Below the pieces are notes generated by a model, which made no database searches, was not told where the DNA came from, and was given only the letters and a program-made list of their open reading frames with translations. The position numbers and the translations under genes are program-made. This document shows, piece by piece, positions 27,860-39,152 of a stretch of 64,000 nt of DNA (positions within the stretch are counted from its first letter, which is position 1; every line of letters begins with the position of its first letter). The DNA lies in NCBI RefSeq assembly GCF_015831345.1, contig NZ_JADWYS010000001.1, positions 878,118-942,117 of the forward strand. The letters are read 5' to 3'. This DNA comes from Caenimonas aquaedulcis (lineage in GTDB: Bacteria; Pseudomonadota; Gammaproteobacteria; Burkholderiales; Burkholderiaceae_C).

Positions 27860-29053
27860 ATGCCCTCCTCCCTGAACCTCGTGATCGCCGGCGGCGGCAT
27901 CGGCGGCCTGGCCGCGGCCTTCGTCCTGGCGCGCAAGGGGCACCGGGTCACGGTGCTGGAGCAGTCCGCGGCGTTCGGCGAAATCGGCGCGGGCATCCAG
28001 CTCGGTCCTAACATCTTCCGGATGTTCGACTACCTCGGCCTCACGGACGCCGTCAGCCGCGTTGCGTACTTCCCGCCCGGGCTCGGCATGAACGACGTGC
28101 GCACCGGCGAGAAAGTCGTGCGCGTCCCGCTCGGCGACACGGCGCGCGCCGCCTACGGATTTCCCTATGGCGTCATCTATCGCGCGGACCTGCACGATGT
28201 CTTCCTGAAAGCCTGCGGATCGCAACCGGGCGTCACGCTGCGCACCTCCAGCAAAGTCGAGTCGTTCACGCAGGACGCCACGGGGGTGAAAGTGTTCCTC
28301 ACCGGCGGCGAAACGGTGCCCGGCGACGCGCTCATCGGCGCGGACGGCCTGTGGAGCCGCATCCGGGAGGCCGTCGTCGGCGACGGCAAGCCGCGCGTCT
28401 CCGGGCACATCGCGTACCGCGCGGTGCTCAAACGCGAAGACGTTCCCGCACACCTCTGGAGCGACGACGTACTGCTGTGGGGCGGCGAGAAGACCCACCT
28501 CGTCCACTACCCGCTGCGGCGCGGTGAGCTTTTCAACCTCGTCGCGGTCTTCCACAGCAACAAGTACGACGAGGGCTGGAACACCTTCGGCGACACCGCG
28601 GAGCTGAACGAGCGCTTCGCGCAGGCGGTGCCGCAGGTGCGCGAGCTGCTGGGCAAGATCGAAACCTGGAAGATGTGGGTGCTGTGCGACCGCGAACCGG
28701 TGAAGAACTGGAGCGACGGTCGCGTGACGCTGCTCGGCGATGCGGCGCACCCGATGCTGCAATACCTCGCGCAGGGCGCGGGCCAGGCGATCGAAGACGC
28801 CGTCGTGCTCGGCGAGGCGATGCACGCCAGCGGCGGCGACGTCGCGGCGGCATTCCTGAAGTACCAGGGCGCGCGTTACCTGCGCACCGGACGCGTGCAG
28901 CTCACCGCGCGCTTCTACGGCGACATCTACCATGCGAGCGGCGTGCAGCGCGAGCTGCGAAACCGAATGTTCCAGTCCGGCACGGAGTCCGCGGGCTTCG
29001 CGGGATTGAAGTGGATGTACGAGGGCATCGACCCGCCAACCATGTTCCGGTGA
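27860..29053 (+). CDS. FAD-dependent aromatic hydroxylase, 3-hydroxybenzoate 6-hydroxylase-like
   Basis: 397-residue class A flavoprotein monooxygenase. GxGxxG FAD motif at the N-terminus (LVIAGGGIGGLAAAFVLAR), DG motif (GADGLWSRIREAVVG) and GD motif (VTLLGDAAHPMLQYLAQGA). The YLAQGAGQAIEDAVVLG segment is typical of 3-hydroxybenzoate 6-hydroxylase and salicylate 1-hydroxylase relatives. Downstream gentisate 1,2-dioxygenase argues for production of gentisate from 3-hydroxybenzoate (or a 5-hydroxylating salicylate route). The substrate is inferred from context. The start at 27860 places the FAD motif at residue 10, as usual. Confidence 0.88.
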   Translation: MPSSLNLVIAGGGIGGLAAAFVLARKGHRVTVLEQSAAFGEIGAGIQLGPNIFRMFDYLGLTDAVSRVAYFPPGLGMNDVRTGEKVVRVPLGDTARAAYGFPYGVIYRADLHDVFLKACGSQPGVTLRTSSKVESFTQDATGVKVFLTGGETVPGDALIGADGLWSRIREAVVGDGKPRVSGHIAYRAVLKREDVPAHLWSDDVLLWGGEKTHLVHYPLRRGELFNLVAVFHSNKYDEGWNTFGDTAELNERFAQAVPQVRELLGKIETWKMWVLCDREPVKNWSDGRVTLLGDAAHPMLQYLAQGAGQAIEDAVVLGEAMHASGGDVAAAFLKYQGARYLRTGRVQLTARFYGDIYHASGVQRELRNRMFQSGTESAGFAGLKWMYEGIDPPTMFR

Positions 29054-29057
29054 ACCG

Positions 29058-30401
29058 ATGACCACCTCGCTGACCGAACCTTCGCGCGATACGCCCGTCC
29101 TGGGCGAATGGGACGTCGCCGTGCTCGGCGGCGGGCCGGCGGGCATCGCGGCGGCCGTCTCCGCCGCGCGCGCCGGCCGCTCGACGCTGTTGATCGAACG
29201 CTATGGATTCCTGGGCGGCATGGGCACGGCGGCGGGCGTCACGAATTTCTGCGGCCTGCATGCCAACGTGCATGGGGACATCCGGCAGGTCGTGCATGGC
29301 GTGGCGGACGATCTTCTCGCGCGCATCGACAGGCTGGGCGGCCTCAACACGCCGCACTCGCTTTTCGGCAAGACCGTGGCGCAGGCCTACGACACCGCCG
29401 CCTACAAGATCGCCGCGGACGAGCTCATGGCGTCGGCGAAGGTGCAGGTGCTGTTCCACGCACTGGCTGCCGGCGTGCAGATGGATTCCGCACGGCGCGT
29501 GCGCGCGCTCTTCATCGAGACGAAGTCGGGGCGGCGCGCCGTGGTCGCGCGCACGTTCATCGACTGCTCGGGCGATGGCGATCTCGCCGCATGGGCCGGG
29601 GCCGCGTTCGAGAAGGGTGACGGACACGGGAACATGCTCTACCCCTCGACCATGTTCCGGCTGAACGGCATCGACCCGCAGCGGGCGGGCAAGGCCTGGG
29701 AGACGATCCCGAAGCTGATGCAGCAGGCGCAGGAAGAAGGCCGCTACACCTTCCCGCGCAAGACGCCCATCGTGCGGCCGCAAAAGAGCGGCATCGAGTG
29801 GCGAGTGAATCTCACGCAGCTCGCCAACGCCGACGGCAACGCCATGGACGGCACGGACGCGGCCGAGCTGAGCGAAGCCGAAGCGCTGGGCCGAAGGCAG
29901 ATCGCGAGCGTCGCCGGTTTCCTCAAGGAAGTGCCCGGCTTCGAGAATTCCTACATCGTCGATATCGCGCCGCAGGTCGGCATCCGCGAGACGCGCCGCG
30001 TGAACGGCCTGTACATGCTCACCGAGCGCGACGTGCTGGACTGCGCGAGCTTCGACGACACGATCGGCGTGAACGGCTGGCCGCTGGAGCTGCACCTGAA
30101 GGGCGACGTGGAATTCCGCTGGCCGAAGATCCCGGAGAGCCGCGGCTTCAACCACCTGCCCTACCGGATGACGGTGCCGCCGGAATTCGACAACCTCTGG
30201 GTCGCGGGCCGCTGTGCGTCGATGACGCACGAGGCGCAATCCGCCGCGCGCGTCACCGGCGCGTGCTTCGTGATGGGCGAGGCCGCCGGCCTCGCCGCGC
30301 ACTTGGCACTGGCCTCGGGCACCACGGCGGCCGGCATCGAGATCGCCGCATTGCAAGCGGGCCTGGAGGCGCAAGGCGCCTACCTCGGCCTGCGCTGGTA
30401 A
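29058..30401 (+). CDS. FAD-dependent oxidoreductase (FAD_oxidored family) in the gentisate operon
   Basis: 447-residue flavoprotein: [21 protein letters not shown] with a dinucleotide-binding fold, [41 protein letters not shown] and [20 protein letters not shown] followed by [14 protein letters not shown]. This matches the FAD-dependent oxidoreductase family of uncertain substrates, distinct from the class A hydroxylase before it. It starts 4 bp after the hydroxylase stop and precedes gentisate dioxygenase, so it is co-transcribed. Known gentisate pathways do not need such an enzyme; it may oxidise an upstream ring substituent or side chain. Confidence 0.82.
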   Translation: MTTSLTEPSRDTPVLGEWDVAVLGGGPAGIAAAVSAARAGRSTLLIERYGFLGGMGTAAGVTNFCGLHANVHGDIRQVVHGVADDLLARIDRLGGLNTPHSLFGKTVAQAYDTAAYKIAADELMASAKVQVLFHALAAGVQMDSARRVRALFIETKSGRRAVVARTFIDCSGDGDLAAWAGAAFEKGDGHGNMLYPSTMFRLNGIDPQRAGKAWETIPKLMQQAQEEGRYTFPRKTPIVRPQKSGIEWRVNLTQLANADGNAMDGTDAAELSEAEALGRRQIASVAGFLKEVPGFENSYIVDIAPQVGIRETRRVNGLYMLTERDVLDCASFDDTIGVNGWPLELHLKGDVEFRWPKIPESRGFNHLPYRMTVPPEFDNLWVAGRCASMTHEAQSAARVTGACFVMGEAAGLAAHLALASGTTAAGIEIAALQAGLEAQGAYLGLRW

Positions 30402-30421
30402 AGACACGACAAGGAGCCATC

Positions 30422-31480
30422 GTGAACGCACCCCACCCGACCGCGCTGGCGCGCCAGCAGTTGTACAGCGACATGTCGCCTTTCCATCTCACGCCCCTGT
30501 GGGAGGTGTTGCACGCGCTCGTGCCGAAGCAGCCTGCCACACCCTGCGTGCCCGCGCTGTGGAAGTACGAAGAGGTGCGGCCCTTCCTCAAGCGTGCGGG
30601 CGAAGCCATCACCGCCGAAGAGGCGGTGCGCCGCGTGCTCGTGCTGGAGAACCCGGCGCTGCGCGGCCAGTCCGCGATCACGCAGTCGCTCTATGCCGGG
30701 CTGCAGCTGATCCTGCCGGGCGAAGTCGCGCCCAGCCATCGCCACACGCAAAGCGCGCTGCGATTCATCGTGGAAGGCCAGGGCGCCTACACCGCCGTCG
30801 ACGGCGAGCGCACGACGATGCGCCCCGGCGACTTCATCATCACGCCGAGCTGGACCTGGCACGACCACGGCAACGACGCCTCCGGAGAAGCCGTGGTCTG
30901 GCTCGACGGCCTGGACATCCCGACGATCCGTTTCTTCGATGCGGGTTTCGCCGAGAACGACCAGAGCCGCTCGCAGGTCGTGAAACGACCCGAAGGGATC
31001 AGCCTCGCCCGCTACGGCCACAACATGGCGCCGGTTCGGCACGACGCGCCCTTCGGCGCGACCTCGCCGATCTTCAGCTATCCCTACGCGCGCAGCCTGG
31101 AAGCGCTCGAGCGGCTGGAGCGCGACGCGCCCATCGACGAGTGGGACGGCGTGAAGCTGCGCTACCTCAACCCGCTCACCGGCGGCTCGCCGATGCCCAC
31201 CATGGCGACTTTCATGCAGAAAATCCCTGCCGGGTTTTCCGGGCGTCCGTGGCGGCAGACGGATGGTGCGGTGTACAGCGTGGTCGAAGGCCATGGCAAG
31301 GTGCACATCGACGGCGCGGGCGGTTCGCACACGTTTTCCTTCGGCCCGCGCGATCACTTCGTCGTGCCGTCGTGGCACACTGCGCGTTTCACGTCGGACG
31401 CGGGCTGCGTGTTGTTCAGTTTTTCCGACCGGCCGGTGCACCAGGCACTGGGTATCCACAGAGAAGAAAGGTTGTCATGA
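30422..31480 (+). CDS. Gentisate 1,2-dioxygenase
   Basis: 352-residue bicupin ring-cleaving dioxygenase converting gentisate to maleylpyruvate. Fe(II) ligands are seen in the first cupin ([16 protein letters not shown], His106/His108, with His147 or His149 in SWTWHDHG). The second cupin is at about 265-340 ([18 protein letters not shown]). The start is GTG at 30422, fixed by AAGGAG 5 nt upstream; the first ATG is 17 codons later. The stop overlaps the FAH-family start (ATGA). Confidence 0.92.
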   Translation: MNAPHPTALARQQLYSDMSPFHLTPLWEVLHALVPKQPATPCVPALWKYEEVRPFLKRAGEAITAEEAVRRVLVLENPALRGQSAITQSLYAGLQLILPGEVAPSHRHTQSALRFIVEGQGAYTAVDGERTTMRPGDFIITPSWTWHDHGNDASGEAVVWLDGLDIPTIRFFDAGFAENDQSRSQVVKRPEGISLARYGHNMAPVRHDAPFGATSPIFSYPYARSLEALERLERDAPIDEWDGVKLRYLNPLTGGSPMPTMATFMQKIPAGFSGRPWRQTDGAVYSVVEGHGKVHIDGAGGSHTFSFGPRDHFVVPSWHTARFTSDAGCVLFSFSDRPVHQALGIHREERLS

Positions 31481-32172
31481 GCTACGTTTTCACCCCTCCC
31501 GCCGTCGCCTCCGTCCCCGTGGTCGGCCGCGCCGAGCGCTTCCCCGTGCACCGCGTCTACTGCGTGGGCCGCAACTACGTGGAGCACGCCAAGGAGATGG
31601 GTTTCACCGGCCGCGAGGCACCCTTCTTCTTCCTGAAGCCCGCCGATGCCGTCGTGCCCGTGCCCGCGGGCGAGACGGGCACCATCGCCTACCCGAGCCT
31701 CACGAAGGACCTGCACCACGAGATCGAACTGGTTGTCGCAATCGGTGTGGGCGGCAAGAACATCAAGGCGGCGGATGCGCAAAAGCACATCTGGGGCTAT
31801 GCCGTGGGCCTGGACATGACGCGCCGCGACCTGCAGGGCGAGATGAAGAAGCAGGGGCGCCCCTGGTGCATCGGCAAGGCCTTCGAGCAGTCCGCGCCCA
31901 TCGGCCCGATCACGCCCGCCGCGCAAGCCGGCGACGTGGCCCACGCGGAGATCTTCCTGCAGGTCAACGGCAAGGACCGCCAGCGCAGCACGGTGGGCAA
32001 GCTGATCTGGAACATCGGCGAGATCATCGAACACGTGTCGAGCGCCTGGGAGCTCGCGCCGGGCGACCTGATTTACACCGGCACGCCCGAAGGCGTGGCG
32101 GCCGTGGTCGCGGGCGACACGCTGTCGGGCGGGGTCGCGGGCCTCCAATCGCTCACGGTGAAGATCGCTTAA
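31477..32172 (+). CDS. Fumarylpyruvate hydrolase (FAH family)
   Basis: 231-residue fumarylacetoacetate hydrolase family enzyme. It should cleave fumarylpyruvate (after isomerisation of maleylpyruvate) to fumarate and pyruvate. Conserved: [42 protein letters not shown] (metal-binding glutamates), [14 protein letters not shown] (metal-binding aspartate) and [17 protein letters not shown] overlap with gentisate dioxygenase indicates coupling. The isomerase step may be supplied by the zeta GST at 22657. Confidence 0.92.
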   Translation: MSYVFTPPAVASVPVVGRAERFPVHRVYCVGRNYVEHAKEMGFTGREAPFFFLKPADAVVPVPAGETGTIAYPSLTKDLHHEIELVVAIGVGGKNIKAADAQKHIWGYAVGLDMTRRDLQGEMKKQGRPWCIGKAFEQSAPIGPITPAAQAGDVAHAEIFLQVNGKDRQRSTVGKLIWNIGEIIEHVSSAWELAPGDLIYTGTPEGVAAVVAGDTLSGGVAGLQSLTVKIA

Positions 32173-32175
32173 GCC

Positions 32176-32658
32176 TTGAAGACGCTGGAAATCCTGGCAC
32201 GGCTGTGCGCCGTGCTCGCGGGCGTGCTGCTCACCGTGATCACGCTCATGACCTGCGTGAGCCTGATCGGGCGCAACACGATCGGCACCACGCTGGTGGG
32301 CGATTTCGAGCTGACGGGCGTCGCCACCGGCGCGGCCATCGCCCTGTTCATGCCCTGGTGCCAGTGCAGGCGCGGCAACATCATCGTGGACTTCTTCACC
32401 GCCCGGGCCAGCGGGCGCACGAACGCGCTCCTGGACCGCTTCGGCGCGTTCCTGCTGGCCCTGTGCTTCGCGCTGCTCGCATGGCGCACGACGCTGGGCG
32501 GGCTGAACTCCTTCAACTCGCATTCGGAAACGCAGATTCTCGGATTTCCGGAGTGGACGGTGTACGCGGCGATGGTCCCGGCCTTCGTGCTCACGTCCGT
32601 CATTGCGCTCTACCAGACGGCTTTCGGCTTCGCCGACGCCCCCGAAGCCCACGTATGA
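32176..32658 (+). CDS. TRAP transporter small permease (DctQ)
   Basis: 160-residue membrane protein with four hydrophobic helices (about 8-30, 46-64, 88-108, 128-150) and the family-like LMTCVSLIGRNTIGTTLVGDFELTG stretch. The start is TTG at 32176, 3 bp after the hydrolase stop; no ATG exists near the N-terminus. Together with DctM and DctP downstream it likely imports the aromatic acid feeding the gentisate pathway. Confidence 0.85.
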   Translation: MKTLEILARLCAVLAGVLLTVITLMTCVSLIGRNTIGTTLVGDFELTGVATGAAIALFMPWCQCRRGNIIVDFFTARASGRTNALLDRFGAFLLALCFALLAWRTTLGGLNSFNSHSETQILGFPEWTVYAAMVPAFVLTSVIALYQTAFGFADAPEAHV

Positions 32659-32664
32659 GGCCCC

Positions 32665-32733
32665 CACGCATGTCACTTCGTGTACTGCGCTGCCCCCCGA
32701 GAGGGCTGTCGCTCCTGGGGGCGGCCCGCCGGA
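32665..32733 (+). repeat. GC-rich intergenic element between dctQ and dctM
   Basis: About 70 bp of non-coding DNA containing CACTTCGTGTACTGCGCTGC followed by a CCCCCC/GGGGG stem and GGAGCGAC. The sequence resembles a short element I recall as recurrent between genes in Comamonadaceae genomes. It can form a hairpin (about 32689-32725) within the otherwise tightly packed TRAP operon. Confidence 0.5.
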
Positions 32734-32740
32734 GCGACGC

Positions 32741-34060
32741 ATGAGCGCCCTCACCCTCACGCTCGTCATCTTCGGGATCATGCTGGTGCTGATGGCGATC
32801 CGCACGCCGATCTCGGTGGCGATGTTCGCCGCCGGCGCGATCGGCTACGTTATGCAGACAGGCTGGTCGCCCTTTGCCAACTTCCTCAACAACCAGGCCT
32901 TCGCGCGGTTCGCGAGCTACGACCTGTCGGTGATCCCGCTCTTCATCCTCATGGGGCACTTCGCGACACAGGGCGGCATCAGCAAGGCGCTCTTCAAGTT
33001 CGCCGCGGCCGCGATGGGACGCTTCAAGGGCGGCCTCGCGATGGCCGCGGTGCTCGCGTGCGCGGCTTTCGGCGCGATCTGCGGATCGTCCGTGGCGACG
33101 GCGGCGACCATCACCTCGGTCGCGCTCCCCGAGATGAAGCGCCACGGCTATTCCGGGCGGCTCGCCACGGGAACGCTCGCCGCGGCCGGCACGCTGGGCA
33201 TCCTGATCCCGCCGTCGGTGCCGCTCGTGATCTACGCGATCCTCACCGAGCAGAACATCGCCAAGCTGTTCGCCGCCGCGATGATCCCCGGCATCATCGC
33301 GATGCTCGGCTACATGGCGGCCATCGCGATCTACGTCCGGGTCGTCCCGGGCCATGCCCCGGACGTGGATACGGAAACATCGCAACTCACGCTCGAAGCG
33401 CTGCTCGGCGTGCTGCCGATCGCGATCATCTTCCTCGTGGTGTTCGGCGGGATCTACGGGGGGCTGTTCACCCCGACCGAAGGCGCCGGCGTCGGCGCGG
33501 CCTCGACCTTCGTCGCGGCGCTCATCAAGCGCGAGATCACCTGGGAAAAGTTCAAGCAGAGCTTCTATTCCACCGCCGAGAGCTCGGCGATGATCTTCCT
33601 CATCTTCATCGGCGCCGACCTCATGAATTCCGCGCTGGCTCTCACGCAGGTGCCCAACCAGCTCGCGGCGCTGGTGGGCGGCTGGGGACTGTCGCCGCTC
33701 ATGGTCGTGGCCGCGATCCTGCTGTTCTACGTGGTGCTGGGCGCCGTGATGGACGAGCTCAGCATGATCTTGCTCACGATCCCGATCTTCTTTCCCATGG
33801 TCATGGGGCTGGATTTCGGGATGCCGAAGGAATCAGTCGCGATCTGGTTCGGCATCATGGTGCTGATGGTGGTGGAGTTCGGCCTGCTGGCGCCGCCGGT
33901 GGGACTGAACGTCTACGTCGTCAACGGCATGGCGAAGGACGTCCCCATCGCCGAGAGCTACCGCGGCGTGATGCCGTTTCTCATCAGCGATACGCTGCGC
34001 ACCCTCCTCCTGCTCTTCTTCCCGGGCATTTCGCTCTGGCTGGTGAAGTACGTCAGTTGA
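32741..34060 (+). CDS. TRAP transporter large permease (DctM)
   Basis: 439-residue integral membrane protein with about 12 hydrophobic segments. DctM marks: PLFILMGHFATQGGISKALF, AFGAICGSSVATAATITSVALPEM, LAAAGTLGILIPPSVPLVIYAI and GAVMDELSMILLTIPIFFP. An AG-rich RBS (GGAG) precedes the ATG at 32741. Partner of DctQ upstream and DctP downstream. Confidence 0.93.
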   Translation: MSALTLTLVIFGIMLVLMAIRTPISVAMFAAGAIGYVMQTGWSPFANFLNNQAFARFASYDLSVIPLFILMGHFATQGGISKALFKFAAAAMGRFKGGLAMAAVLACAAFGAICGSSVATAATITSVALPEMKRHGYSGRLATGTLAAAGTLGILIPPSVPLVIYAILTEQNIAKLFAAAMIPGIIAMLGYMAAIAIYVRVVPGHAPDVDTETSQLTLEALLGVLPIAIIFLVVFGGIYGGLFTPTEGAGVGAASTFVAALIKREITWEKFKQSFYSTAESSAMIFLIFIGADLMNSALALTQVPNQLAALVGGWGLSPLMVVAAILLFYVVLGAVMDELSMILLTIPIFFPMVMGLDFGMPKESVAIWFGIMVLMVVEFGLLAPPVGLNVYVVNGMAKDVPIAESYRGVMPFLISDTLRTLLLLFFPGISLWLVKYVS

Positions 34061-34125
34061 GGGAAAGCCCCGAAGGCGCGCGGCCCCCGCTGCGTTAAGT
34101 TAGCCCCTTGTCCCTGGAGACCCCC

Positions 34126-35178
34126 ATGATCCAACGTCGCACCCTGCTCCAATCGTCCGCGGCCGTCGCGCTCGGCGCCCCCGCGCTCGCCGGTTTCGCA
34201 CAGCAGTCGGTCACCCTCAAGTTCCACACCTTCATGGCGCCCCAGTCCAATGTGTGGCTGACGATGCACAAGCCCTGGATGGAGAAGGTCGAGAAGGAAT
34301 CGGGGGGCCGCATCAAGTTCGAAGGCTATCCGGCCATGCAGCTCGGCGGAACGCCGGTGCAGCTGTACGACCAGGCCAAGGACGGCGTCGTCGACATCGT
34401 CTGGACGCTGCCCGGCAACACCGCCGGCCGCTTCCCGCGCATCGAGGTGTTCGAGCTGCCCTTCGTCATGTCCAACGCCGAGGCGACCTCCAAGGCCTAC
34501 TGGGAGTACTTCCAGACCCAGACGCCGGACGAGTTCAAGGACACGCAGGTGCTGGCGCTCCACGTGCACGGCCCGGGCGTGATCCACACGGCGGACAAGC
34601 CGGTGCACACGGTCGCGGACATGCGCGGCCTCAAGGTGCGCGCGCCGACGCGCCAGGTCACGAAACTCGTCGGATCGCTCGGTGCGACGCCGGTGGGCAT
34701 GCCCTTGCCCGGCATCCCCGACGCGCTGAGCAAGGGCACCATCACCGGTTGCGTGATCCCCTGGGAGGTGGTGCCCTCGGTCAAGGTCAACGAGCTCACC
34801 AAGTTCCACGCGGAGTTCGACCCCGCGGGCGGCTGCCTCTACACGACGACCTTCGTGATGGCGATGAACAAGGCGAAGTACAACTCGCTGCCGCCGGACC
34901 TGAAGAAGGTCATCGACAACAACTCCGGCATGGCGACTTCCGCCTGGCTCGGCAAGGTGCAGCAGGGCAACGACCCGATCGGCCGCAAGTCCGCGAGCGA
35001 CCGCGGCAACACGATCTTCACGGTGAGCGCGGCGGACGCGCAGGAATTCCGCCGCAAGTCCCGCGCGATCGAGGTCGAATGGGTCGAGGACATGAACAAG
35101 CGCGGCGCCGACGGCCGCAAGCTGCTCGACACCGCCCGTGCACTGATCGAAAAGCACACGAAGACGACCAAAACCTGA
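34126..35178 (+). CDS. TRAP transporter substrate-binding protein (DctP family)
   Basis: 350-residue periplasmic receptor. Signal peptide of Tat-like flavour (MIQRRTLLQSSAAVALGAPALAG with RR followed by a hydrophobic stretch), then VTLKFHTFMAPQSNVW. DctP features: GVVDIVWTLPGNTAGRFPRIEVFELPF, ADMRGLKVRAPTRQVTKLVGSLGATPV (the conserved arginine that binds carboxylates) and PDALSKGTITG. A TGGAGA RBS 5 nt upstream supports the ATG at 34126 rather than the TTG at 34108. A terminator follows at 35200. It probably binds the carboxylated aromatic substrate of the operon (inference). Confidence 0.92.
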   Translation: MIQRRTLLQSSAAVALGAPALAGFAQQSVTLKFHTFMAPQSNVWLTMHKPWMEKVEKESGGRIKFEGYPAMQLGGTPVQLYDQAKDGVVDIVWTLPGNTAGRFPRIEVFELPFVMSNAEATSKAYWEYFQTQTPDEFKDTQVLALHVHGPGVIHTADKPVHTVADMRGLKVRAPTRQVTKLVGSLGATPVGMPLPGIPDALSKGTITGCVIPWEVVPSVKVNELTKFHAEFDPAGGCLYTTTFVMAMNKAKYNSLPPDLKKVIDNNSGMATSAWLGKVQQGNDPIGRKSASDRGNTIFTVSAADAQEFRRKSRAIEVEWVEDMNKRGADGRKLLDTARALIEKHTKTTKT

Positions 35179-35198
35179 GCGGAGCGCGCGGCTCGCGG

Positions 35199-35223
35199 GA
35201 AGGCTCCTCCGGGAGCCTTTTTG
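35199..35223 (+). terminator. Intrinsic terminator of the gentisate/TRAP operon
   Basis: AAGGCTCC, loop TCC, GGGAGCCTTTTT: an 8-bp stem followed by T5, 20 bp after the dctP stop. Confidence 0.9.
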
Positions 35224-35242
35224 TTGCCCGTACACTGGAGCC

Positions 35243-35791
35243 ATGCCCTTTCGCAGCCCCATCAAGCATTGCCGCAACTGCGGCACGGCCGTCGTCTACC
35301 GCATCCCCGACGACGGCGACACGCACGAGCGCGCGGTCTGCCCGGCCTGCGACACCATCCACTACGAGAACCCGCTGAACGTCGTCGGAACCGTGCCCTA
35401 CTGGGGCGACCAGGTGCTGCTGTGCAAGCGCAACATCGAGCCGCGCTGGGGCAAGTGGACCCTGCCAGCGGGATTCATGGAGCTGAACGAGACCACCGCG
35501 CAGGGCGCTGCCCGCGAAACGGATGAGGAAGCCGGGGCGAAGTACGAGATGCAGGGGCTCTTCGCCGTGCTCAGCGTCGCGCAGGTGGGCCAGGTGCATC
35601 TCTACTTCATCGCCCGCCTGCTGAGCGACCAGTTCGATCCCGGGCCGGAGACCATCGAGGCGCGCTTGTTCCGCGAGGATGAAATCCCCTGGGAGGAAAT
35701 TTCCTTCAAGACGGTGCGCGAGACGCTCGTGCGCTACTTCGACGATCGGCGCAAGGGCAGCTTCGGCGTCCACACGATCGACATCGTGTGA
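35243..35791 (+). CDS. Nudix hydrolase with N-terminal zinc ribbon
   Basis: 182 residues. A zinc ribbon (Cys10, Cys13, Cys33, Cys36) precedes the Nudix fold. The Nudix box at residues 77-99 follows GX5EX7REX2EEXGX, with RETDEEAG visible. Members hydrolyse nucleoside diphosphate derivatives such as ADP-ribose or dinucleotides; substrate unknown. It has its own transcription unit between the gentisate terminator and the convergent kinase gene. Confidence 0.9.
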   Translation: MPFRSPIKHCRNCGTAVVYRIPDDGDTHERAVCPACDTIHYENPLNVVGTVPYWGDQVLLCKRNIEPRWGKWTLPAGFMELNETTAQGAARETDEEAGAKYEMQGLFAVLSVAQVGQVHLYFIARLLSDQFDPGPETIEARLFREDEIPWEEISFKTVRETLVRYFDDRRKGSFGVHTIDIV

Positions 35792-35806
35792 CCCGCCCGC
35801 CCGCGC

Positions 35807-37960
<2,154 letters not shown>

Positions 37961-38031
37961 GACTACGGGTGTCCGGGAAGCGGGGAGAAGCCGATTCTAG
38001 CTGGACACTATCGCCGGGGCGCCTTTCGCGC

Positions 38032-39129
38032 TCAATGCTTGCGCGGCGGTGTCTCGCGGCGGATACGCAGGCTCTCGCGCATGTACGCCTCCGTGAAGTA
38101 CTTGTCGAGCAGGCGCGCGGCCCACTTCGCGCGATCCTTGCCCTGCTGGTCGTAGTCGCGCACGTAGGCGTCCCAGGCGCGGGTGCTTTCGAAGAGCTTG
38201 GTCCCGCTGCCCAGCAGCCGCGCCTTGAGCGCTTCGGGCGCGAACTCCTTCAGGACGGACTCCATCGCGCTGCGGGTCGCCGCGCCGCTGGCCGTGTTGT
38301 GCGCGATCAGGTCCACCAGCAGCTCCCGCACCGCGCGCTCCGCGCTGATGAACCCGATGCCCGCCGCGCGGCCGCCGAAGAGGTAGCGCAGCTTGGTGTC
38401 GTTCGGCCAGTCGGTCTTGAGCGGGTTGTTGTCCTTCACCGCGACCGTGGTGCGGTCCTCGGCGCGCAGGTCCTTCTTCACGCCCACGGCGTTGGAATGC
38501 AGGTCCAGCACGCCGAGCACGAGGGTCCGAACCAGGCGGCCGATGGCCTCGAGCTCGCCTTCGCTCAGGGTGCCCAGGGATGCGGCATCGATGCCCAGCC
38601 CGCGGAAGAAGGAGGGCACGTCCGCCGGGCCCAGGGATGCGGCGTCGATCGCGCCGCCGCCGAGCCCGCCGGGACCGAAGGTCGTCTCGAACCCCCAGTC
38701 GCCGAACGGGTCGTCCTCCGCCGCTTCCGCGCGCGGCGCGCCGGTCCTGTCTTCCTCGCGGTCGAACACGGCCCACGGGTCGGCATCGTCCTGGTGCGGC
38801 GCGGGCTCCGGCGCCGCCTGCGCCATGTCCGACGCCGTGACGGTGTACTCCGCGACCTTCAGCGTCTGGCCGGGGGGCAGGACGCCACGAGCGCCGGGGG
38901 GCGCCTCGCCGAAAGGCATCTCGATGCCGTTGACGACCGACAGCACATGGAAGTGGAGCTCGCCGGACTGCAGCTTCAGCGACAGGTGGCGGCGCGAGAC
39001 GTTGCGCTCGGGATCGGGCAGCACGACACCGCAGTCGGAGTCGCGGCCCAGCACGAGTTCGGGCTGGCCCTCTTCCAGGCGGACCACGATGTCGAGCGCG
39101 GGTCCCGCGATGCGAAGGTCGATCGCCAT
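38032..39129 (-). CDS. FHA-domain protein of the type VI secretion TagH/ImpI kind
   Basis: 365 residues: an N-terminal FHA domain (about 20-100; LVLGRDSDCGVVLPDPERNVSRRHLSL, with the phospho-Thr-binding Arg/Ser/His pattern), an acidic linker, and a C-terminal TagH-like helical domain (ALGRLVRTLVLGVLDLH-type region, then FISAERAVRELLVDLIAHNTASG). In T6SS such proteins are scaffolds phosphorylated by PpkA-type kinases. No T6SS structural gene is in the window; the kinase follows 71 bp downstream. Function here (T6SS regulation elsewhere in the genome or another role) is open. Confidence 0.85.
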   Translation of the reverse strand: MAIDLRIAGPALDIVVRLEEGQPELVLGRDSDCGVVLPDPERNVSRRHLSLKLQSGELHFHVLSVVNGIEMPFGEAPPGARGVLPPGQTLKVAEYTVTASDMAQAAPEPAPHQDDADPWAVFDREEDRTGAPRAEAAEDDPFGDWGFETTFGPGGLGGGAIDAASLGPADVPSFFRGLGIDAASLGTLSEGELEAIGRLVRTLVLGVLDLHSNAVGVKKDLRAEDRTTVAVKDNNPLKTDWPNDTKLRYLFGGRAAGIGFISAERAVRELLVDLIAHNTASGAATRSAMESVLKEFAPEALKARLLGSGTKLFESTRAWDAYVRDYDQQGKDRAKWAARLLDKYFTEAYMRESLRIRRETPPRKH

Positions 39130-39152
39130 GGAGGAGCGCGCCTTTCCGGGCG

